From the NCBI GenBank assembly GCA_019240215.1, contig JAFAYQ010000041.1, positions 1 to 63,201 on the forward strand: a stretch of 63,201 bases of DNA, in the 5' to 3' direction. Source of the stretch: Actinomycetota bacterium. GTDB lineage: Bacteria > Actinomycetota > Actinomycetes > Streptosporangiales > Streptosporangiaceae. Position numbers and translations under genes: made by a program. Below, piece by piece: positions 39,039-47,260 of this stretch (its first letter is position 1; each line of letters begins with the position of its first letter). Below the pieces are notes generated by a model, which had not been told where the DNA came from, did no database searches, and saw nothing but the letters and a program-made list of their open reading frames with translations.

Positions 39039-39461
39039 GTGCCGCTCTCTGAGCATGAACAGCGTCAGCTCGAGCAGATCGAGCAGGCGCTCTACAGCGA
39101 GGATCCAAAGTTTGTCCACGCGGTTCGCTCCAGCGACCCGCGTGTGCACTACAAGCGCCGGGCCGTTCAGGCCGTGGTCGGATTCGTGCTGGGTGTCGGG
39201 CTGGTGCTTGGCGGGGTGATCTCCCACTACCTCTGGGTGATTGTCGCTGGGGTCGTCGTCATACTCGTGTGCGGTATGTGGGCGCTGACCAGCTACCGGC
39301 ACATCAACGCGACGTCGGCCGCGGCTGGCCTGCGGAGGCCCCGCAACGCCGAGCGGGCCCGGCGGCGCCAGCAGCGCAAGGCCGGGATCCAGGTCGCGCA
39401 GCCGGGCATGATGGAGCGGCTCGAGGAGCGCTGGCGCCGTCGTCAGGAGGGCGGGCTCTGA
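39039..39461 (+). CDS. DUF3040 membrane protein
   Basis: 140 residues. The N-terminus has the DUF3040 signature PLSEHEQRQLEQIEQALYSEDPKF, followed by two transmembrane helices (AVVGFVLGVGLVLGGVI; WVIVAGVVVILVCGMWAL) and a very basic C-terminus rich in RR and Q. Function unknown; typical of actinobacteria. The GTG at 39039 has GGGAGG four bases upstream. It ends 19 bp inside the convergent transglutaminase gene. A TATTCT-type -10 lies near 38960. Confidence 0.88.
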   Translation: MPLSEHEQRQLEQIEQALYSEDPKFVHAVRSSDPRVHYKRRAVQAVVGFVLGVGLVLGGVISHYLWVIVAGVVVILVCGMWALTSYRHINATSAAAGLRRPRNAERARRRQQRKAGIQVAQPGMMERLEERWRRRQEGGL

Positions 39462-41887
39462 GCCTTCCGGCGGCGCCCGATCGTTGACCGGGCCGCGGTG
39501 GCGGCGCCCGACAGCCGGGCCGACAGGTTACGGAGCGGCACGTAGGCCGACGCCGGGGCCAGCCGGGCGCGCCAGCGGGCCCGCCAGCCGACCCCCGCGG
39601 CCAGGCCCCGCCGGATCAGCTCCAGATCGGCCCGGGTGGGCGCGGTCCCGGGGGTGTCGGCGTAACTGGCCCGCTCTTCGGCCAGCGCGACCCGGCCGAG
39701 CGCCTCGGCGGCCGGGGCGGCCAGCTGGCTCTCGCCGGTGACCCGGCGGGCCAGCGCCCGCGGCGACTCGCTGGGACTGCCGGTCAGGTGGTAGTCGGCC
39801 AGGTCGTCGAGGGTCTCCCGCCAGGCGGCGTGGGCCCGGGCCAGGTCCCCGGAGTAGGCCAGCCGCCGCTGCCGGATCAGGAACCGGCCGACCGGCGGGG
39901 CGATGAGGACGAACGCCAGCAGGGCCAGCAGCGCGATGCCGACCGGCTCGAGCGGGAAGCCGGAGCCGCCGGCCGCCGAACCGTTGCCGTTGCCGCCGGT
40001 GTCGCCCTCGGCGATCTTCTTGTTCGGGTTGCTGCCGGACTTGCTGGTGCCCGAGCTGCCGGACCCGTTCGCGGTCGACGAGCCGCCGGCGGCCGCGCCG
40101 CCGTCGCTGCCGGAGATCTGCGGGACCGTGTAGCTGGGGGGCAGCGCGGTGCCCTGGCCGCCGCTGCCGGACGGGGTCGGCTCGAACCGCAGCCAGCCCA
40201 GGCCCTGGAAGTACAGCTCCGGCCAGGCGTGGGCGTCGCTGGTGCGGACCTGGTAGGTGTTGGCCTGGCCGGTGGCGGTGCCGGGGGTGAAGCCGACCGC
40301 CACCCGGGACGGGATCCCCAGCAGCCGGGCCAGCACCGCCATCGCGAACGCGAACTGCTGGCAGTACCCGCGCTTGGACACGGTCAGGAAGTGGGTCAGG
40401 CCGGCCGCGTCGGCCGGCTCGTTGACGTTCAGGCTGTAGTTGAAGCCGCCGGTCTCGGTGAACCAGTTCTGCAGGGCCAGCGCCTTGGCGTAGGAGCTGG
40501 TGGCGTTGCGGGTCACCTTCTGGGCCAGCCCGGTCAGCGGCTTGAAGGCGGCCGGGACGGCCATGAACTGGCTGGAGATGGCGGCCGGCGGCGACCCGGC
40601 CCGGGCCAGCTGCTCGGCCGTGGGCTCCACGTCCTGGCTGGTGACCGTGTAGGACAGCCCCGACAGCGGGTTGTTGAAGCCGAACACCATGCCGGTGCCG
40701 TCGTTGATCACCCAGTGCCCGGAGACGTTGATCCTGGTCGGCGGGTACGGCACCGGCAGGAAGCTGACCGCCGAGTTGCCGGACGCGGTCGAGCTGAACG
40801 TGACGTGGGTGGTCTGCGTGCTCACGATCGACTTGCTGGTGGCGGTCAGGCCCTGAGCCTTGGGCAGCGTCCCGGCCGCGGCCGCGTTCGCGCCCAGGTG
40901 CGGGCTGAGCGTCCAGCGGGTCGTGGTCAGGTTGCCGAGCACGTACATCTGCAGATACTGGGGCTCGGGATCGGTGGTGGTGTAGTCGAGCACCGGCTGC
41001 GGCTCGCCTTCCCGCAGGTCCTGGGTCATCTGCGCCAGCGGGTCGGGGACCGAGGTGCCGTTGCCGGTGCCGAGCCCGTTGCCGGCGTGCCCGAACACGT
41101 TGACGTGGGCGGGGAACATGCGGTTGACCCGCAGAGCGGGGATGAACAGGGGCACGAACAGGGCGACCACGATCGAGACCACGCCGATCCGGCGCCCGGT
41201 GGTGGCCAGCGTGTTCACGTCGGCCGGCTTGACCGCGCCGGGGCCGCCCGCCACCGGCCGCCCGTAGCGGTCGGTCCGCCACAGCCCCACGGTGCGGCCC
41301 CAGCGCCCGATCCGGTCCCGGCCGTCGGCCGCCAGGATCAGCAGGTAGCCGATCGTGCCCAGGCAGAACACGATCGCGGTGCCGATCCCGCTGCGGATCA
41401 CCGGGGTCGTCGACGGCACGATGAACAGGGCCAGCAGCGGCAGCCCGGCCAGTGCCGACCGGCGCAGCCGGGCGGCCAGCAGGTCGGCCGCGATCGCCGC
41501 CAGCCCGACCCCGGCCACCGCCAGCAGCAGCATGCCGGGGGTGATCGGCACCGGCGGGGAGAACCGGTCGGCGTCGGTCATGCCCTCGGTGGCGACCTGC
41601 CAGACGTGGCCGAGCGAGGTCGCGTTGGGCACGACCAGGAACCAGGACTGGTACGGGGAGAACAGCACGTTCAGGTAGAGCAGCAGGCCGGCCAGGGCAG
41701 CGGTCACCGCGCCGGCCGACGGCAGCACCGGCGACGGCCAGCGCCGGGTCAGCAGCCCGATCGCGGCCACCAGCACGACCGCCCCGGCCGCCGCCCAGAA
41801 CCAGGTCAGGCCCACGAACAGCGCGTACAGGGCGGTCGAGGCGAGGATGGTGCCGGCCGCGGCCGCGATCGTGAGGCGGTGGTTCAT
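39443..41887 (-). CDS. TgpA-like transglutaminase, membrane-anchored
   Basis: 814 residues. The N-terminal 230 residues hold several transmembrane helices (ALYALFVGLTWFWAAAGAVV and more), then an outside part with a transglutaminase core: the Cys is C509 in RGYCQQFAFAMAVLARLLG, the His is in DAHAWPELYF, and the conserved Trp-Arg-Phe-Glu-Pro reads WLRFEPTPSG. A final helix (GIALLALLAFVLIAPPVGRF) and cytoplasmic tail follow. Family fits the TgpA/DUF3488 group. It acts with the DUF58 and MoxR genes, as elsewhere, but the substrate is unknown. Confidence 0.9.
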   Translation of the reverse strand: MNHRLTIAAAAGTILASTALYALFVGLTWFWAAAGAVVLVAAIGLLTRRWPSPVLPSAGAVTAALAGLLLYLNVLFSPYQSWFLVVPNATSLGHVWQVATEGMTDADRFSPPVPITPGMLLLAVAGVGLAAIAADLLAARLRRSALAGLPLLALFIVPSTTPVIRSGIGTAIVFCLGTIGYLLILAADGRDRIGRWGRTVGLWRTDRYGRPVAGGPGAVKPADVNTLATTGRRIGVVSIVVALFVPLFIPALRVNRMFPAHVNVFGHAGNGLGTGNGTSVPDPLAQMTQDLREGEPQPVLDYTTTDPEPQYLQMYVLGNLTTTRWTLSPHLGANAAAAGTLPKAQGLTATSKSIVSTQTTHVTFSSTASGNSAVSFLPVPYPPTRINVSGHWVINDGTGMVFGFNNPLSGLSYTVTSQDVEPTAEQLARAGSPPAAISSQFMAVPAAFKPLTGLAQKVTRNATSSYAKALALQNWFTETGGFNYSLNVNEPADAAGLTHFLTVSKRGYCQQFAFAMAVLARLLGIPSRVAVGFTPGTATGQANTYQVRTSDAHAWPELYFQGLGWLRFEPTPSGSGGQGTALPPSYTVPQISGSDGGAAAGGSSTANGSGSSGTSKSGSNPNKKIAEGDTGGNGNGSAAGGSGFPLEPVGIALLALLAFVLIAPPVGRFLIRQRRLAYSGDLARAHAAWRETLDDLADYHLTGSPSESPRALARRVTGESQLAAPAAEALGRVALAEERASYADTPGTAPTRADLELIRRGLAAGVGWRARWRARLAPASAYVPLRNLSARLSGAATAARSTIGRRRKAQSPPS

Positions 41888-43257
41888 GATGCGTCCTCAC
41901 CGGCGACGGCGCCCAGCCGGGCCCCGGCGGGCGTGGGGGCCTCGGTGCTGACGGCCGAGCGCAACGGGGCGCTGGCGACCGGGCTGTGCAGCTCGCGCCA
42001 GGCGTCGGCCAGCGTGGTGTGGGCGGTGGCGACCACCACCCGCCAGCCCGCCGCGGTCAGCACGTCGGCGGCGGCCAGCCCCGGCTCACGGTCGGCCGGA
42101 CCGCGGCCGTTGCCGCTGCGGCCGTTGCCGTTGCCGTTGCGGGCGCCGCTGCGGTCGGCGGCCCAGTGCGGGCCGTCCAGCAGCAGCGCCATCGCCGGGG
42201 CGGTGCCGTGGTGGCTGGCGGCCAGCATCCGCGCCTGGGCGGCCGACATCGCCCCGATGATCGCGATGATCTGGCCGCGGCTGCCGCCCCGGAGCGCGGC
42301 CAGGCCACGGTTGAGGTCGGTGCCGCGCGAGGTCTGGATCACGGCCAGCCGTTCCAGCAGCGACTCGGCGGCCGGGCCGGCCGGGGCGGAGTCGCCGGTG
42401 TCGGTGATGAGCCGGGTTTCGATGCCCTGCCCGACCAGGTGGACGCCGATCGAGGCCATCGCGCTGACCGCGAACTCGAACGAGGAGTCCAGCCCGCTGC
42501 CCACGTGGGCCTTGCGCCGGGTGTCGAGCAGCAGCAGCGCCCGGTTGTGCCAGCGCTGCTCCTCGCGCCGGACCATCAGCTGGCCGTAGCGGGCGGTGGA
42601 CCGCCAGTGCACCCGCCGCAGCTCATCTCCGTCGCGGTAGGCGCGCGGGGCGATGTCGTCCTCGCCGGCCGCGGCGACCGTGCGCAGGCCGCTCTCGCCG
42701 TCCCCGAGCCGGTTGCCGGCGATCGCCACCCGCGGCAGCGCCGTGATCGGCGGCGTCACCACCAGCGTGCTCTTGGTCGCGAAGGACCGGCCGATGGCGG
42801 CCAGCCCGAAGGCGTCGGCCACCCGGACCTGGAGCGGGCCGATGGTGTACTTGCCGCGCTGGCCGAGCTCGACCTGGTGGCTCAGGTCGCGGCTGCCGCC
42901 GGGCTCGATCGACTCGAGCACGAACCGCGGGCGGCTGACCGGGTTGGCGACCGTCGCCGGGGTCACGTCTTCGGCCAGCAGCAGGCCGGTGCGGAGCCGG
43001 GACACGTTGGACAGCCGGACCCGGGCCTCGGCGCTCTGGCCGGCCTGGATCCGGCGCGGCAGCAGCTGCCGGGTGCAGGACAGCCGGTACCGGGCCCGGC
43101 TGGTGACCAGCGCGGACAAGATCGGCAGCAGCATCAGCAGCAGGCCGATGCGGAACAGGTCGGCCTCGGTGAAGATCAGCCCGGCCAGGATCGATGCGGC
43201 CCCGACGGCCAGGAACGTCTTGCCCCGGGTGGTCAGGGCGTTCAGCAGTGCCCGCAT
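41884..43257 (-). CDS. DUF58 protein (vWA-like)
   Basis: 457 residues. Two hydrophobic stretches near the N-terminus (TFLAVGAASILAGLIFTEAD and FRIGLLLMLLPILSALV) and a DUF58 core, with the conserved YRDGDELRRVHWRSTARYGQ and a metal-site-like LLLDTRRKAHVGS further on. MoxR-DUF58-transglutaminase is a recurring triad in actinomycetes. Its stop overlaps the transglutaminase start by ATGA. Confidence 0.92.
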   Translation of the reverse strand: MRALLNALTTRGKTFLAVGAASILAGLIFTEADLFRIGLLLMLLPILSALVTSRARYRLSCTRQLLPRRIQAGQSAEARVRLSNVSRLRTGLLLAEDVTPATVANPVSRPRFVLESIEPGGSRDLSHQVELGQRGKYTIGPLQVRVADAFGLAAIGRSFATKSTLVVTPPITALPRVAIAGNRLGDGESGLRTVAAAGEDDIAPRAYRDGDELRRVHWRSTARYGQLMVRREEQRWHNRALLLLDTRRKAHVGSGLDSSFEFAVSAMASIGVHLVGQGIETRLITDTGDSAPAGPAAESLLERLAVIQTSRGTDLNRGLAALRGGSRGQIIAIIGAMSAAQARMLAASHHGTAPAMALLLDGPHWAADRSGARNGNGNGRSGNGRGPADREPGLAAADVLTAAGWRVVVATAHTTLADAWRELHSPVASAPLRSAVSTEAPTPAGARLGAVAGEDAS

Positions 43258-43302
43258 CTGGTTCCTTCGTCCGCCCGGGCCCGCTCCCGTCCCACCGGCC
43301 CG

Positions 43303-44280
<978 letters not shown>

Positions 44281-44715
44281 ATGGCCTCCTCATGGGCCTC
44301 GCAGGCCCCACCGGCCTGGTGCCGCGCCGACCCACCGGTGGTCGTGCGTGATACCACCGTAACGGCCGTATAACGACACTACGTCCTAGCCCAGTCGCGG
44401 CGCGACGCTTCGACGCTCCCGACCGTCCTTCCCCATGGTGCTTCCCAGCTGCTGGGACGACCCCGGCGGGCGCCCGGGACGTCAGCCTCCGCAATGGATA
44501 CGGAGTCACTGCCCCGGCGGCTTGTTTTCAAGCACTCGTGCTGACCTTGGCGGTCCGGACGGCCGCGGCGCAACCCCCGGCCGCGGGCGGCCGCAGGCCG
44601 AAGTGGAGCGTCTGCCCATACGGCCGCTGGCCCCCCACTTTCCCCCCACTTCGCTCCACCCTTGCTGAGCTGCAGTTTTGTGGGGCCCAGGGGCCAAAAC
44701 ACCGCCGTTTGAGCG
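44281..44715. other. Divergent intergenic region, MoxR operon to mraZ promoter
   Basis: No gene is supported here; short open frames have poor codon use. Read leftward, a possible MoxR promoter lies near 44360-44378 (TTATACGGCCGTTACG). On the same leftward strand, three TGGRG boxes occur at 44633-44637, 44644-44648 and 44654-44658 (as CCCCA, CCCCA and CTCCA on the + strand), with 6- and 5-base spacers. See findings. Confidence 0.5.
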
Positions 44716-44743
44716 TTGACGGTGGGGGAATGTGGAGTACAGT
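44716..44743 (+). promoter_or_regulatory. mraZ promoter
   Basis: TTGACG (44716-44721), 16-bp spacer, TACAGT (44738-44743) is a sound housekeeping-type promoter. The spacer and -10 are covered by the MraZ boxes. Transcription would start about 50 bases before the mraZ GTG. Confidence 0.65.
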
Positions 44744-44757
44744 GGAGCGCGGTGGGG
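44723..44757 (+). promoter_or_regulatory. MraZ binding boxes, four TGGRG with exact 10-bp period
   Basis: TGGGG (44723), TGGAG (44733), TGGAG (44743) and TGGGG (44753) are each followed by a 5-base spacer, giving a perfect 10-bp period. This is the known MraZ operator pattern (repeats of TGGGN with 5-base spacers; TGGAG forms occur in actinobacteria). The boxes overlap the spacer and -10, so MraZ binding should repress the operon. Confidence 0.85.
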
Positions 44758-44799
44758 CGATTCAGCTAGCGCTGCTCTCGAGCCAGGGAGGTGGGTGCG

Positions 44800-45231
44800 G
44801 TGTTCCTCGGCACGCACACACCCCGGCTGGACGAGAAGGGCCGGCTGATCCTGCCGGCCAAGTACCGGGACGAGCTCGCTGAGGGTGTGGTGATCACGAA
44901 AGGCCAGGAGCGCTGCCTCTACGTGTGGCCGGTCGCCGAGTTCACCCGGGTCACCGACGCGATGTCGTCCGCCCCGGTCACCGGCAAGGGCCTGCGGGAC
45001 TACAGCCGGGTGCTGTTCGCCAGCGCGTCCGATGAGGTCCCGGACAAGCAGGGCCGCATCACGGTGCCGCCGGCGCTGCGCAGCTACGCCGGCCTCGAGC
45101 GCGACTGCGTGGTCATCGGGGCCAACACCCGGATGGAGATCTGGGACTCGGCCGCCTGGGAGACCTACCTGGCCAGCCAGGAGGAGGCGTTCTCGGACGC
45201 CTCGGAGGAGGTGCTGCCCGGAATCTTGTGA
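44800..45231 (+). CDS. mraZ: Division/cell wall cluster repressor MraZ
   Basis: 143 residues with two SpoVT-AbrB-type domains: [25 protein letters not shown] and the second repeat [26 protein letters not shown]. It binds DNA as a ring and represses its own cluster. Start chosen at GTG 44800 ([10 protein letters not shown]) with AGGGAGGTG spaced correctly; the frame 9 bp upstream is not used. It is followed by a 211-bp gap with a hairpin. Confidence 0.96.
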   Translation: MFLGTHTPRLDEKGRLILPAKYRDELAEGVVITKGQERCLYVWPVAEFTRVTDAMSSAPVTGKGLRDYSRVLFASASDEVPDKQGRITVPPALRSYAGLERDCVVIGANTRMEIWDSAAWETYLASQEEAFSDASEEVLPGIL

Positions 45232-45277
45232 GGCCGGTGCCCGGCGGGGTCTCCACCCGCGCTGGGCCGCCGGCTGG

Positions 45278-45301
45278 CTGGCACCACTTCCCCGGTGCCA
45301 G
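45278..45301 (+). promoter_or_regulatory. Stem-loop between mraZ and rsmH
   Basis: CTGGCACC (45278-45285) and GGTGCCAG (45294-45301) form a perfect 8-bp stem with an 8-base loop. It lies about 50 bases after the mraZ stop, inside the 211-bp gap to rsmH. There is no T-run, so it could be a processing site, a Rho-type attenuator or an operator. A markedly A-rich run (AAAAAGATAAATCGACAAAA) follows from 45376 and might hold a second promoter. Confidence 0.5.
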
Positions 45302-45442
45302 GCAGCTGGCGGCCCCACGGCGCGGATGGAGTCCCGGCCCGGTACCAACGGCCACCGCACCCGGGTGTCACCGCCAAAAAGATAAATCGACAAAACGACG
45401 AAGCGACACTCAGCCGCGGCGACCAGGACGGGGGTGGTCTAC

Positions 45443-46399
45443 ATGGGCAAGCCAGCCGGACACGTGCCGGTCATGCTGGACCAGGTGGCCGCGCTGCTCG
45501 GTCCCGCCCTCGCCACCGACGGGGCGGTGCTGCTGGACGCGACCCTCGGCCGGGCCGGGCACACCCGGGCCCTGCTGGCCGCCTACCCGGGGCTGATGGT
45601 GATCGGCGTCGACGCCGACCAGGCGGCGATCGAGGAGTCGCGGGCGGCGCTGGCCGGTGACGCCGGCCGGGTGACGCTGGTGCACTCTTTCTACGACGAG
45701 ATCCCGGCCATCGTGGCCGCGGCCGGCCTCGACCGCGTACAGGGCGTGCTGTTCGACCTGGGCGTCTCGTCCCCGCAGCTGGACGACCGGGAGCGGGGTT
45801 TCGCCTACTCCTACGACGCGCCGCTGGACATGCGGATGGACCAGTCGGCCGAGCTGACCGCGGAAGAGGTCGTCAACCGCTACCCGGCCGCCGAGCTGGC
45901 CCGGGTGCTGCGCGAGTACGGCGAGGAGCGGTTCGCGCGGCGGATCGCCGACGCGCTGGTGCGGGAGCGGGCCAAGGCGCCGGTGACCTCGACCGCCCGG
46001 CTGAGCGAGATCGTCCGGGACTCGATCCCGGCCGCCGCCCGCCGGACCGGTGGCCACCCGGCCAAGCGGACGTTCCAGGCGCTGCGGATCGAGGTGAACG
46101 GTGAGCTGGCGGTGCTCGGCCGGGCCCTGCCGGCCGCGCTCGGCCTGCTCTCGGTGGGTGGCCGCATCGCGGTGCTGGCCTACCACTCGCTCGAGGACCG
46201 GGTGGTCAAGCGGGAGCTGGTGTCGGCCGCGGCCGACACCACCCCGCCCGGGCTGCCGGTCCCGCTGCCGGACAGCGGACCGCAGTTCCGCCTGCTGACC
46301 AGGGGCGCGCAGCGCCCGACCCCGGAAGAGCTGACCGCGAACCCCCGTGCGGCCTCCGCGCGGCTCCGGGCCGCGGAACGAATCCGCAAGGCTGCCTGA
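45443..46399 (+). CDS. rsmH: 16S rRNA m4C1402 methyltransferase RsmH
   Basis: 318 residues. Adds a methyl group to C1402 of 16S rRNA. Motifs GHVPVMLDQVAALL, LLDATLGRAGHTRALLAA, VIGVDADQAAIEES, VLFDLGVSSPQLDDRERGFAY, PLDMRMDQ and the C-terminal KRTFQALRIEVNGEL, VLAYHSLEDRVVKREL are all present. The ATG at 45443 is chosen with GGGGGTGG upstream; a GTG at 45434 adds three residues. A 12-bp gap leads to ftsL. Confidence 0.96.
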   Translation: MGKPAGHVPVMLDQVAALLGPALATDGAVLLDATLGRAGHTRALLAAYPGLMVIGVDADQAAIEESRAALAGDAGRVTLVHSFYDEIPAIVAAAGLDRVQGVLFDLGVSSPQLDDRERGFAYSYDAPLDMRMDQSAELTAEEVVNRYPAAELARVLREYGEERFARRIADALVRERAKAPVTSTARLSEIVRDSIPAAARRTGGHPAKRTFQALRIEVNGELAVLGRALPAALGLLSVGGRIAVLAYHSLEDRVVKRELVSAAADTTPPGLPVPLPDSGPQFRLLTRGAQRPTPEELTANPRAASARLRAAERIRKAA

Positions 46400-46411
46400 A
46401 GGGCGGATGAC

Positions 46412-47260
46412 ATGGCTACCCGACTAACCGACACTCCGTTCCCGGGACGTACCCGGGGTGATCGTGACGGCGGCCAGCCTGGTCCTCGCGTCCAGGGTGA
46501 CCGTGCTCAGGGTGGTCCGCGCGCCCAGGGTGACCGTGCTCAGGGTGGTCCGCGCGCCCAGGGTGGTACGCGGACGCAGCCGGATCGGCGGGCGGCGGCG
46601 GGCGGCCGGGCCCAGCCCGGCCCGCGGGTCCCGGCCGGCGCCCGTTCCCAGGGAGCTTCCCGGACCCAGGCCGCCCCCCGGACGGCGAGCGGTGCCGGTA
46701 CCCGGAATCGGCCCGCGCCGCGGACCACGTCCCGGCCGGGTGGCCCGCGGACCGGTCAGCCACCGGGCGCCAGCGGCCGGACCGGTACCCGGACGGCGGT
46801 GCCACCGCGGATCCCGGCCCGGCCGGTTTCCCCGCCCCGGCCGCCCGCCCCGCCGCGGCCCGAGACTCCGGACCGGACCGGTACCGCGCCGCCGAGCGTC
46901 GCGCCCCGCGGGGCCGGCCGGGGAGCGGCCCGGCGGCGGATGCCGTTCCTGTTCATGGTGGTCGGGATGCTGGCCGGCGCGCTGATCTGCATGCTGGTGA
47001 TCAGCACCACCCTGGCGACCGGCTCGTTCCGCATCCCCACCCTGGAGAAGCAGAACGCGGCCCTGGCCAGGCAGCAGCAGGAGCTGCAGCAGCAGGTGTC
47101 GCAGGATCAGGTGCCGAGCGTGATCGCCCAGCGGGCGCAGCAGCTCGGCATGAAGCCGGTGCAGCAACTGGAGTTCCTCAACGTGAAGACGGGCAAGATC
47201 TCCAGCAACGCGGCCACCGGGTCGACCGCGCAGATCGATGTCCCTGGTTACACCCCATGA
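46412..47260 (+). CDS. ftsL: FtsL-like septum formation initiator with long disordered N-terminus
   Basis: 282 residues. The recognisable part is at the end: one transmembrane helix (about 177-200, FLFMVVGMLAGALICMLVIS), then a coiled coil RIPTLEKQNAALARQQQELQ that fits FtsL/DivIC. The first 172 residues are disordered, rich in Gly, Arg, Gln and Pro, with a tandem 11-residue repeat (GDRAQGGPRAQ). Position between rsmH and ftsI is that of ftsL. ATGA overlap with ftsI. Confidence 0.8.
   Translation: MATRLTDTPFPGRTRGDRDGGQPGPRVQGDRAQGGPRAQGDRAQGGPRAQGGTRTQPDRRAAAGGRAQPGPRVPAGARSQGASRTQAAPRTASGAGTRNRPAPRTTSRPGGPRTGQPPGASGRTGTRTAVPPRIPARPVSPPRPPAPPRPETPDRTGTAPPSVAPRGAGRGAARRRMPFLFMVVGMLAGALICMLVISTTLATGSFRIPTLEKQNAALARQQQELQQQVSQDQVPSVIAQRAQQLGMKPVQQLEFLNVKTGKISSNAATGSTAQIDVPGYTP
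46496..46561 (+). repeat. Tandem 33-bp repeat in ftsL
   Basis: Two identical 33-bp units lie at 46496-46528 and 46529-46561. Each encodes GDRAQGGPRAQ and is followed by a degenerate third copy (GGTRTQ). The identity at third positions suggests a recent duplication within the disordered tail. Confidence 0.85.

Noticed and set aside
44435..44668. 77-codon frame between moxR and mraZ
   Set aside because: It has no ribosome-binding site, is rich in Arg/Pro, and overlaps the MraZ-box region. The other frames there are equally open, which is expected at this GC content.
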